Source of the DNA: Unio delphinus
Taxonomy: Eukaryota > Mollusca > Bivalvia > Unionida > Unionidae
DNA: 64,000 nt
Reading direction: 5' to 3'
NCBI GenBank assembly: GCA_029339505.1
Contig: JAQISU010000167.1
Coordinates: forward strand, 961,001-1,025,000
Of the stretch, positions 1-7,804 are shown in pieces (the stretch's first letter is position 1; the number at the start of each line of letters is the position of its first letter). Both the position numbers and the translations under genes were made by a program. The notes under the pieces were generated by a model that saw only the letters and a program-made list of their open reading frames with translations, was not told the origin of the DNA and did not search any database.

Positions 1-3000
1 CACCAATGATTTCATCATCGCCTGACTCTGTCAGGACAACTCTTCGAAGTTGATTTAATCTCCTCACTCTGGATACTGCAAGATAGACTAAATTCGACCA
101 TTCGATGCGATTATCTACCATCCAAACAATTGTATCCGATATAGTCAATCCCTGTGAAGAATGTATCGTCGCTGCGTATCCTAGCGTCCACGGGGATTTA
201 TTAGCACGCAATGCATCTTCAACGACGCTGATATCAACCAGCACAATATCATTTAACACGAGAATCTGCTTTTCACTCTTCCCTGGAATATCAACTTCAA
301 TATTCTGCTTTCGTGTATCTGAAGGCCTATAACACAACGGTACTGGAAGTGTTGCAAATTTTTCTTTATGCATTTCAAATAACTTCATCTGAAGTGTGTC
401 TCTGACTATTTTTCTACTTGCTACTATCAAATCATTTGGTCTCCACGTTTCCCAAAAATCATTCATGGGAGTTTCTGAAATTATTTCATGCGCTATTTCA
501 CATTGGATTTTATCCGGCTGTAATCTAATCAGTGCTTTGAACTCGCGTAATTGTTCATCAAGTGATCTATAATCAGTAGTAATTTCTTCATAGTAGTCTA
601 CAAAAAAACCCTTTAGCCATTCATGTGGAGATGCACCGACAAATGGTGGTGGTTGGCCGTGATCACCACACATGACGATTTTTGTGTTTTTGTTTAACAA
701 CCATTCGAGAAATGTTTGTAATACTCTCAACGATACCGTGCATATTTCATCCCAAATTATGATTTCAGGAATGAATTTATCACCCATTTGATCAGGGGTC
801 CATTCATCGCCTTTCCATCGAAAGAAACTGTGATAAGTACATGCATTTACCCCTCGCTGTATCATCTCTCTGGCGAGTCTGTGAGTCGGTGTTAACACAA
901 TCATATTTGACCGACGATATAATTCAATTGCACGAGTTGTCTTTCCTGACCCACCACAACCGTTTAAATAAACTGTCTTGTGTCTATATATTGGATCAGA
1001 TACCGGTGGTGCATTAGAAAATGATTGAATCTTATCACACTTTAAGTACTTTTCATCCATGGTAACATCTGCTGATTCACAATACTCATGTAGTTTTTCC
1101 TTTTTAAATCGCCAACGTCCCCAGTTTTCCTCGGGATCTGTGAATTTAGCTACATCTGATTTGTATTTCTCGTGGATATAAATAGAATCAGTGGCTACTC
1201 TAACTGCGTTATTAGGAAATCTATTTATCATCAAAAATAAATTGAAAGAAGCATAAGCTAGCATAGAACTTCTCAGATGTGTGTACTGGGAATTATATCC
1301 ATCACAATAGGTAACAACCGTACCCAATTTCTCACCATTGGATAGAAAAACGTCTTTACGATTTACAAGTTTTCCCTGTTTCGTTAAATCCGTTACAATA
1401 AAATCGTATTCAGCGACGTCTATGATCAACCGCGAGGAATATTTTGCATTGTCGTATCTTCCACCCTGGGTAAATTTACCGATTATTCTTCGTCCAAAAT
1501 CTTTTGCTTGTTCTTTTTTAATTTCAAATAACTTTTTAGACCAATTCATGACTTCTTCCTCGCTGAAATCTGGAAATTGTTTTCGCTGTTCGCTAATTAT
1601 ACGATCTAGATCGGGTTGTGGTAGCCAAACTTCTTTCTGAGCTCGATAGCATATAATAGCTTCGGAAACAATCAACGATTGTAACATCTCACAATCAATC
1701 ATATATCGTAGTAACACTATTGGCATCCAGGCCTTTTCAGATATATGTCTACCAAGCCAAACATAACTACACGGATGTAACCCTGTAGCGAGTTCAAATG
1801 ATATCACACGAGCGAATCCGGTTAAATCAAAATCAGGTAATGGCCCATTAATCGCAACACGAGTCATTTCATGCGTGGGGTGTCCAAATCGTTTAAAGTA
1901 CTCAGCGGCTTCTCCATATCCTAGAAAACTCCCTGGATAACACGCAGCTTTATCAATTGAAATCATACCATCACGATGGTATTTTGTATTCCACAGTCCT
2001 CCATGACTAAATTCGACGCAACTCAATTTAACATCCTCGAGAAAATCACTTCGTGTTGGACGCCACGAGTTTTTTTCTCTTGCGAAGTGAGCTACCACTG
2101 ATGGAATAGTAAAACTTTCCGTGAGTAGTTTTTCATGGAAACTCTCCGGTGAAAAATCATTAGCGATTTTTCTCATTCTGTTATCTAATTCTTCAACGCG
2201 ATATAATTCACCATTTGGTCTTACAAATTGATCAAATACTATTTCGGGATCTTCATCACTTCTAAGTAACCACACTGACACAGGATCATCTTTACACAAC
2301 GCATGAATAGCATCGAATAATTTCTCATTATAAAAAACATCTCCGACGAATTCCTCGGGGATATATCTCACGGTTCTATCTCGTGGAAATATTGTTACTG
2401 CAGGTGTCCACGCGTGTTCGTTATGATCAATAATTTGTATTGGAGCTCCATTTTTGTTATATTTCGGTTCGTATAAAACTTCTCCAGTTATCGTCATTAC
2501 TGATATTGGGAATCTTAATGATGTTTCTAATTTAGCTATATCAGAAATCTTTGCACCGTGCTGTTTCACTGTCAGTTCCCATTCGGTTATTTTCCTACAT
2601 CGCAGATCAGTTAGTTTATTTCCTCGGGATGCATTTGTGAAGTGTTCCATTACCCGTGTTGCTACACAATTCAGTGAACTAGAATATTTCATAGGAGCTA
2701 GTTTTGCGATATCGGGTTTATCATTTAACGGATATATCCCATAAACGATTGCTGTTACAGGATAAGATCTCTCGTAGTATGGTTTGTCGATTCCAATTAG
2801 AATTCCTGGTTTGGAATCTCTACTCAGCGTGATTGTTTTTTTATCCTTGAGGATTGGTTGAAATTTATCCCTGATAATCCATTTGCCTTTGACTTCGATA
2901 ATGAATTTTATTCTGATAAAATACTTCTGTTGGGAATTGCTTTGCAATTTACCCTTGGATTTCCCGCCAAGGTGTGAAATGATCTCAGCTGCTCTTTCAT

Positions 3001-3229
3001 CATTCATGGTAGCATCGATGTTAGGTACATTGACATCCTCGTGTATAATTCGAAATGTCGACCAACAGTATGCTGCACCGTCTCGGTAGAATTCATTAAA
3101 ACACTCCTTGATTTTACTTAGTATAGTTCTGTCACCGATTAGACGTTTTGGTGTATCAGAGACTCTATCGAGATTGAATTTAGTATTTCTCCAAGGTTCG
3201 ATTTTCGATAATCTCTTGAACTCTTCCAT
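1..3229 (-). CDS. PolB-like DNA polymerase / SF1 helicase replicase (element A, 3' end outside window)
   Basis: The frame is open from the ATG at 3229 to the window edge with no stop, about 1076 codons. It is the sister of the element B gene at 33269-37117 and includes the PolB-like palm region and the SF1 helicase. The helicase P-loop is encoded around 950 and the glycine/serine-rich late helicase motif near 150. The C-terminal HNH domain seen in B would lie beyond the window. The start is chosen at the conserved residues MEEFKRL, shared with the B copy. Unlike B, the N-terminus carries only one copy of the basic EFKRL unit. It diverges from the Cys-rich gene at 3272 across a 42-bp AT-rich gap, probably a shared promoter region. 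No break is seen, so this is the better-preserved copy. Confidence 0.85.
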   Translation of the reverse strand, partial: MEEFKRLSKIEPWRNTKFNLDRVSDTPKRLIGDRTILSKIKECFNEFYRDGAAYCWSTFRIIHEDVNVPNIDATMNDERAAEIISHLGGKSKGKLQSNSQQKYFIRIKFIIEVKGKWIIRDKFQPILKDKKTITLSRDSKPGILIGIDKPYYERSYPVTAIVYGIYPLNDKPDIAKLAPMKYSSSLNCVATRVMEHFTNASRGNKLTDLRCRKITEWELTVKQHGAKISDIAKLETSLRFPISVMTITGEVLYEPKYNKNGAPIQIIDHNEHAWTPAVTIFPRDRTVRYIPEEFVGDVFYNEKLFDAIHALCKDDPVSVWLLRSDEDPEIVFDQFVRPNGELYRVEELDNRMRKIANDFSPESFHEKLLTESFTIPSVVAHFAREKNSWRPTRSDFLEDVKLSCVEFSHGGLWNTKYHRDGMISIDKAACYPGSFLGYGEAAEYFKRFGHPTHEMTRVAINGPLPDFDLTGFARVISFELATGLHPCSYVWLGRHISEKAWMPIVLLRYMIDCEMLQSLIVSEAIICYRAQKEVWLPQPDLDRIISEQRKQFPDFSEEEVMNWSKKLFEIKKEQAKDFGRRIIGKFTQGGRYDNAKYSSRLIIDVAEYDFIVTDLTKQGKLVNRKDVFLSNGEKLGTVVTYCDGYNSQYTHLRSSMLAYASFNLFLMINRFPNNAVRVATDSIYIHEKYKSDVAKFTDPEENWGRWRFKKEKLHEYCESADVTMDEKYLKCDKIQSFSNAPPVSDPIYRHKTVYLNGCGGSGKTTRAIELYRRSNMIVLTPTHRLAREMIQRGVNACTYHSFFRWKGDEWTPDQMGDKFIPEIIIWDEICTVSLRVLQTFLEWLLNKNTKIVMCGDHGQPPPFVGASPHEWLKGFFVDYYEEITTDYRSLDEQLREFKALIRLQPDKIQCEIAHEIISETPMNDFWETWRPNDLIVASRKIVRDTLQMKLFEMHKEKFATLPVPLCYRPSDTRKQNIEVDIPGKSEKQILVLNDIVLVDISVVEDALRANKSPWTLGYAATIHSSQGLTISDTIVWMVDNRIEWSNLVYLAVSRVRRLNQLRRVVLTESGDDEIIG

Positions 3230-3271
3230 GTTATAATTAAAACAAGTATTTAAATAGAAAAATATAGTATA

Positions 3272-3598
3272 ATGAATCACTGCAAGTGGCTTATGATTGG
3301 ATCAACAACCCCGTGTAACAAATCATGCAGAAGCGAATTCTGTGGGCATCATTTACAAAGCGTTCGGTGAGGAAGTTTTGGTCCTCTCCCATGCCTCCAA
3401 TGTGGGGCTGGGGTAAGGGGAAAATCACAATTATGTCTCAGTTGCGGCGGCAAACGATACAGGGAACTAAAACGCTATTATGACGAACGAATCATTGACC
3501 CCAACGACCTTGATAAAATCAAGGACAAAATCATCAAAACCCCTCAAGGCTACATTGATAGACTTATAATTAAAGCAAATAATAAATTAGACAAATAG
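3272..3598 (+). pseudogene. Cys-rich zinc-finger protein with one premature TGA (element A)
   Basis: The frame starts with MNHCKWLMIG and holds paired cysteines: a C-x3-C and C-x2-H cluster near the start, then CxxCG and CxxCGG motifs, with a basic helical tail. This suggests a small zinc-binding protein of about 109 residues. Function is unknown; nucleic-acid binding is a guess. Codon 33 (3368-3370) is TGA where the intact B copy (32876-33244, minus) has arginine. The rest of the frame is open to TAG at 3598. It lies head-to-head with the replicase gene and 13 bp before the HNH gene. It is either a recent pseudogene by a single nonsense change or a sequencing error. Confidence 0.7.
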
Positions 3599-3611
3599 TA
3601 TTATTATACAA

Positions 3612-4103
3612 ATGAGCCAAGATTTCAGACCTCACCCAGTGCTTGTTAATTATGAAGCATCCCGTGATGGTGTTATTAGAAATTGCAGACTAAAAGAACC
3701 GGTTGGGTATCTGAATAATATGGGGTATTTGATGTTTTCAGCTGGGAGGAAGAAGTATCTCTGTCACAGAGCCATCTATGAAGCATTTTACGGATTAATC
3801 AAAGACGGATTTGTGATTGATCATATCAATAATAACAAGACTGATAATTGTCTTGAGAATCTTCAAGCCATCTCGCAGCGCGATAACCTTTTAAAAAGCA
3901 ACGCTGGTAGACACGCAAAACACCCTAGGGGGGTCAAATCGTTTGATTTAGAAACCAGCGAGGATAAAATATTTCAATCAATAAATGAAGCCAGTAGATA
4001 CTTTGACATTTATGGGGCTTCAATTCGATTTGTTGCTGAAAATATAATTAAAACTGCTCTGTCGAAAAAAAATGGTCATAAAGTAAAATTTGTATACACC
4101 TGA
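3612..4103 (+). CDS. HNH endonuclease with NUMOD-like flanks (element A)
   Basis: A 163-residue protein. Residues about 1-50 look like a NUMOD4-type DNA-binding module (a VIRN turn followed by GYLMF). The centre has the HNH_3 pattern: HR near residue 55, then a VIDHIN core with the following Asn-rich NCLENL segment. The C-terminal third (SFDLETSEDKIF onward) resembles a NUMOD1 module. Such proteins cut DNA and often act as homing endonucleases; here the gene is not inside an intron or another gene. An orthologue sits at the same place in element B (32370-32861), so it belongs to the shared core and is not a private invader. It may serve recombination, repair or genome processing. Role inferred; family assignment fairly firm. 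Confidence 0.8.
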   Translation: MSQDFRPHPVLVNYEASRDGVIRNCRLKEPVGYLNNMGYLMFSAGRKKYLCHRAIYEAFYGLIKDGFVIDHINNNKTDNCLENLQAISQRDNLLKSNAGRHAKHPRGVKSFDLETSEDKIFQSINEASRYFDIYGASIRFVAENIIKTALSKKNGHKVKFVYT

Positions 4104-4705
4104 AACTATTCAAGGGAGATAAATCCCCATGGACAAATCCGCCGCAATTCACACTCTACCTACTAAGTTCCCTTGTATTATGACGTCAAAGGAATTTTCT
4201 GTCTGCTCTTACCTGTACAGAGAGGTATAATTGACTAGGCGCGCGCACGTGACTGTAATGGAGTATAATAGTTTCGGTAGAATTGTATTTTTATCAACTT
4301 TAAATAATTCTAAAATGTTTTATTGTCGCTTCGGCTAAAACAGTTGTATTTATGTAGACCATCTATTAATACACTTTCAGTACAGACGTTCTTTATAATC
4401 CTTCCGATAAGAACCATATGTACATCGCGAGTGGTTTCTATTCATTGAAGTAGGTGGGCGTGGTTAAAATTCCTGTATACAGCTCTTTGTGATCTAATCG
4501 ATAATTTATTTGTCTAGTAACTGATAGTTACATTATATTTTAAACTGCTCCGATTTTATGTTTTCACTGTTTTCTGGATAGTTGCAACAGTTAAATTATT
4601 ATTCGTTTTCTTAAATACGATAGTAAAATTGTCTATTTTAAAAATCTCTTATTGTTAAGTATAATCAGAAGATATATATATTAAAAAAACTCTATTCTGT
4701 ATGAC

Positions 4706-4780
4706 GGCTCCGTGGTGTAATGGTAGCGTGTTTGTCTTGTAAACATAGCTATCAACTACTACGTGTTCGATCCCCATAGC
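4706..4780 (+). other. tRNA-Thr(UGU)-like relic
   Basis: The 5' part reads like a eukaryotic tRNA: an acceptor-like GGCTCCG, an A-box-like TGGTGTAATGG and an anticodon loop CTTGTAA giving UGU. A B-box-like GTTCGATCC follows. The T stem is weak and the 3' acceptor strand does not pair with the 5' strand, so a working tRNA is unlikely. It could be a tRNA pseudogene, a SINE head or a pol III promoter relic. Confidence 0.4.
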
Positions 4781-4851
4781 AGATACATTATTTGATGGCG
4801 AAGCGGAAGATGTTTTTTCTATTAATTGGGGAGGGGGGCGGACCCCCTCAG

Positions 4852-4961
4852 CCAAACCAACATGGCAACCCATACTATCGCATTCTCGGTAGCGTGGGTT
4901 GGTGTTTTTTCCAACTCATGCAACCATGAATTTGATTTCATGGGTTGCCATGTTGGTTTGG
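4852..4961. repeat. Perfect 22-bp inverted repeat, 66-bp loop
   Basis: The arm at 4852-4873 (CCAAACCAACATGGCAACCC plus AT) is exactly complementary to 4940-4961. The loop contains no gene. It could form a long hairpin; role unknown. Confidence 0.8.
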
Positions 4962-5015
4962 TTTACCACGCCCACACGCCACATAGCATCCAATAAACAT
5001 ATACCTTCTGAGAGA

Positions 5016-5041
5016 TCTAATTCAGCCTTTGCTGAGTTAGA
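5016..5041. repeat. Hairpin, 11-bp stem and 4-nt loop
   Basis: TCTAATTCAGC and GCTGAGTTAGA flank the loop CTTT, with one G-T pair. It could be a transcript end structure or part of a decayed repeat. No U-tract follows. Confidence 0.6.
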
Positions 5042-5190
5042 CCCCTCACCGGAGATTATGTGTTTGTCAAAGTAAAATTGGATGTAAAATAAATGGTATA
5101 AATTGATGCAAAAGCTCTACATTCACATGAGGAACCCCACAGGGTAGCACAGAATGGGCTACCGGCTAATAGAAACGGTGTTAGGGTCAC

Positions 5191-5310
5191 AAAAAGGCAT
5201 CTGGAATGGATAGCCAAAAGAAAAAGGCATCTGGAATGGATAGCCAAAAGAAAAAGGCATCTGGAATGGATAGCCAAAAGAAAAAGGCATCTGGAATGGA
5301 TAGCCAAAAG
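5191..5310. repeat. Four tandem 30-bp repeats
   Basis: Four near-identical 30-bp units. Because 30 is a multiple of three, two frames read through them. The plus frame that gives RHLEWIAKRK repeats is open from about 5095 to a TGA at 5338 but has no ATG. The minus frame at 5056-5406 gives LLAIHSRCLF repeats. The plus frame, which is highly charged, looks more protein-like and may be a decapitated gene. Neither is called as a gene. Confidence 0.75.
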
Positions 5311-5459
5311 AAAAGACCCTAGCAAAGACACAAAGGCCTGAATAAGGGACTCATGAATGAATAACCGCTCATAATTTATACTATTTATTTTGCATTTTTT
5401 TTGCATTTTTCTTTTAATAATTAAAGATAAAATATATTATATTTATATAAATATAAATA

Positions 5460-5825
5460 ATGGATATCAAAGATGTAAATGCTATAATTGCCGAAATCTC
5501 AAATTTAAAAAATAACGGGGTAGTATTATCTGAAGGTCTCAACTGTGACAAGATTACCTCGGAATATGAAGATATTGAGTATCAGTCTAGTAAGGGTCGT
5601 TATGTTTTACCTAAAATGTACAGACTCGTGAAAGGAATTCAAAAGTCCATCTATGCTTGTTTGTACGGTAACGATATTGATGTATTTATAACGCTATTTA
5701 GCACCGTTGAAGCAATACGTCAAAAGCTCGGACAAGAGTATCAAAAACGAGCTGAAATTAGTTCTAAGGTTCGTGATCTTAAAAAAAATATTAAACGAGG
5801 AAAAACCAGTATCTTAACCACGTGA
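5460..5825 (+). CDS. Conserved small helical protein (element A)
   Basis: 121 residues, charged, with no cysteines of note; the pattern suggests a mostly alpha-helical protein. An orthologue is in element B (31979-32326), sharing the signature around SEGLNCDKI and the central DIEY and LPKMY motifs. I do not recognise the family. The B copy confirms this start, because both begin just before the same N-terminal helix. It follows the HNH gene in both elements, which places it with the early or replication genes and apart from the virion genes. A-T-rich DNA directly upstream probably holds its promoter. Confidence 0.7.
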   Translation: MDIKDVNAIIAEISNLKNNGVVLSEGLNCDKITSEYEDIEYQSSKGRYVLPKMYRLVKGIQKSIYACLYGNDIDVFITLFSTVEAIRQKLGQEYQKRAEISSKVRDLKKNIKRGKTSILTT

Positions 5826-5885
5826 GTGATAGGCTTTCAGTAAATAATTTAAAAAATAATTTTTTTTTAGTGTTTTTTGTAACAC

Positions 5886-6164
5886 TCACATGGGATTTTC
5901 TCCTGAAAGGATAATCAGCAGTTTGGGCCTGCTTATGCAGTTATGTGCATAATAGATGTTCTGGTCGTAGTAGCAAGTAATCACCGCGACGCCTCCATTT
6001 TTACGTAGTTGTTGTTGTTGCCGCGTCGTTAACACAAATCGTTCATCGCCGTTCTCAGATATTACAATTCTGAAACCCCCAGCGATGTTATTTCTGAAAC
6101 ACTCGCGGATGGCATCGTACAGTTTAACCCTGTCAGAGATGGATACGTTAGCTTGATGGTACAT
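5886..6164 (-). CDS. Hypothetical 92-residue protein, only in element A
   Basis: A complete minus-strand frame of 92 residues, MYHQANVSIS to GENPM, with a Gln-rich centre (RQQQQLRKNGG). It lies between two plus-strand genes and no counterpart is seen at the same place in element B, where a repeat region stands instead. The middle stretch FVLTTRQQQQL is faintly like the LTxxQ motif of the pX-like proteins of these elements, which could hint at common descent, but this is weak. Function unknown. The frame may be real, because it fills the gap cleanly and codon choice looks similar to its neighbours. Confidence 0.5.
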   Translation of the reverse strand: MYHQANVSISDRVKLYDAIRECFRNNIAGGFRIVISENGDERFVLTTRQQQQLRKNGGVAVITCYYDQNIYYAHNCISRPKLLIILSGENPM

Positions 6165-6229
6165 TATTTAATAACTAAGCTTTTAATTGTGATAGTTTCA
6201 CATTTGAAAAATTAGTTCACAAACAATAT

Positions 6230-7240
6230 ATGGTAGGTGAATCGCTTACAACTAGATTAGCCCGAGAGCGGCTAGCAGCAATTAAAAAGTTTATACCGGT
6301 TCAAGACAGAGTTCGCGAGAAACTTCAACAACGACAACAAGCGCAGACTGACTTTTCTGTGTCAAGTGAACAACTGTTCGCCCCGGTAACTAAGGCGACC
6401 AGCGATGTGAAAACAGCAACTGAACGAGCAATATTTGGGGATATTCCTGAGGAAGGCAAGCGACGAGAAGTGCCTGTTCTTAGTGTGCTTGAAAAGATTG
6501 CAGCAGAGACCGAACAAATAAAAAAGTCTTTAGAAACACTTCCAGTAGATATAGTAACTACTTCACGGCAACAACAAAAAAAGAGCAAGTACTAGAAGAA
6601 CTAGGTGCTACTACAAGAAAACCAAAAGAAGAAGAAGACGTTACTATAGAAAAAATATATTCACCGCAAAGTATATTTATACGCAATATACCCACCGTAA
6701 TTAAACATTATAATGACAAGGAGTTAATTAACTTTACCACGCAGAATTTTTCACTCGATAAAAGAGTACAATTTGTAAACAAAGAGTATAAAGAGTAGAT
6801 AAAAAAACGACGAGAATTGGATAAAAAAAACATACCTGGCAAACCGTGGTAGATTTAGAATCACAGACAGTAACCGTAATGATTTTGAGAGTTTTAAAGA
6901 CCAAGTATTGAGTAAAGTAGAAAAAATGAATCTAGTTGAAGAGGATGAAGAGGAGTCAACTGAAGATGAATATTTAGGTAGCGGCATAGTTGAAAACACT
7001 AGCGTTACTTGCCCTGGTAACATTCTCAGTGATATATCACGACTGGAGGTTCTCATCGGGGGAAAGCGAGCCGGAAACAACTCACCGGAAATAATTAATG
7101 AGGCTGCTGATATCTGTAGACGATTATTTGCCGGCGGTATCATGGACATTAATGTATATCGAGAACTCATTGCTGAATTAGTTGAAAATCACAGAGACGC
7201 CCATGGTTATGATGAAAATCCAATGGACGCTAGCGATTGA
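6230..7240 (+). pseudogene. Conserved two-part element protein, frame-disrupted (element A)
   Basis: Counterpart of the B gene at 30045-30991. The N-terminal part is charged and coiled-coil-like, rich in Gln and Lys. The C-terminal part carries the conserved block VLIGGKRAGNN...NEAADICRRLF, which looks like a compact helical domain shared by both elements. In A the frame is lost at an A7 run near 6574-6580 (B has A8), a TAT codon became TAG near 6796, and the frame returns to the original phase after another A-run near 6803. The C-terminal part is then open to TGA at 7240. Role unknown; placement just before the virion genes suggests a structural or assembly role. The breaks could be consensus errors in homopolymers. 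Confidence 0.65.
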
Positions 7241-7245
7241 TCACT

Positions 7246-7275
7246 AATTGAAAAATTACTAGTTTTAATAACAAG
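7246..7275 (+). promoter_or_regulatory. Late-type motif before the basic core-like gene
   Basis: AATTGAAAAATTACTAG followed by TTTTAATAA ends a few bases before the ATG at 7276. It is a degenerate copy of the shared motif CAATTG-AAAAC-CTAG-GTTTT. Confidence 0.5.
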
Positions 7276-7761
7276 ATGATTATACACTACAACCATGATA
7301 AACCCGTAAGCGTCTACGTGGTGAACTCACGATTGCCTGTTTATAGAGCATATTACGGAGATGGTTTCGGCAATACCATTGAGGGGTTATTTACAAGAAT
7401 GGCTCCCAAGGTGGCGCCGTTAGCTAAACAATTATCAATGAAGGCCATTGATGTTATTCGTGATAAGGGTATTGGTGCTGTTGGAGATCTCGCCGGAAAA
7501 GTGTTTTCAGCTGCGAAGAAAAAAATAACATCATTAGTAAAATCACGAAGTGATTTACGAAAAAAGAAACCGTTACCGTCTACAGCGGAAATGCCTGCAA
7601 GTGTTAGTAAAATTATAAATAACGCAGTAGATGAAAAACTAGCGTCGTTGGCTGCTTCGGTGACTCCGTCGCCACCGGTAACAGATAGCGCTATCATGAA
7701 CGCGATAGCAGGAAGTGGTTTGAAACGAAAACGAAATTCGAAGAATTTTCAACGACGATGA
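7276..7761 (+). CDS. Putative basic minor virion/core protein (element A)
   Basis: 161 residues. The N-terminus (MIIHYNHDKP, then SRLPVYRAYYGDG) is strictly kept in the B copy (29541-29987). Residues about 35-80 form a Gly/Ala/Lys amphipathic region (GIGAVGDLAGKVFSAAKKKI), and the C-terminus is strongly basic (GSGLKRKR), like a nuclear localisation or DNA-binding tail. Its position immediately before the major capsid gene and its composition recall adenovirus-type core or membrane-active minor proteins, but I cannot name a family. A palindrome-type motif lies directly upstream. Conserved length and ends in both elements support a real gene. Function inferred only. Confidence 0.7.
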   Translation: MIIHYNHDKPVSVYVVNSRLPVYRAYYGDGFGNTIEGLFTRMAPKVAPLAKQLSMKAIDVIRDKGIGAVGDLAGKVFSAAKKKITSLVKSRSDLRKKKPLPSTAEMPASVSKIINNAVDEKLASLAASVTPSPPVTDSAIMNAIAGSGLKRKRNSKNFQRR

Positions 7762-7776
7762 TTATAAAGTGTTTCA

Positions 7777-7804
7777 CAATTGAAAGCACTAAATAATAAT
7801 AATA
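7777..7804 (+). promoter_or_regulatory. Half-site of the late-type motif before the major capsid gene
   Basis: CAATTGAAAGCACTA followed by an AAT-rich run directly abuts the ATG at 7805. It matches the left half of the palindromic motif found before other genes. Confidence 0.45.

Larger units (their letters stand above)
4104..5459. other. Gene-poor region of element A with hairpins, tRNA-like relic and 30-bp repeats
   Basis: No convincing intact gene. It holds a tRNA-Thr-like sequence, a 22-bp perfect inverted repeat with a 66-bp loop, an 11-bp stem hairpin and four 30-bp repeats. The corresponding place in element B (between the HNH and small helical genes) has almost no spacer, so this 1.35 kb is an insertion in A or a loss in B. 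Confidence 0.6.

Noticed and set aside
105..3089. Plus-strand frames over the first 3 kb
   Set aside because: They are shadows of the long minus-strand replicase frame. The same shadow recurs opposite the B gene at 36517-36744.
4706..4780. A suppressor tRNA that could read TGA
   Set aside because: The anticodon loop gives UGU (Thr), not UCA, and the fold is defective.
5056..5406. Minus-strand frame with LLAIHSRCLF repeats
   Set aside because: Produced by the 30-bp tandem repeat. The hydrophobic repeats look like chance and no homologue is visible in B.
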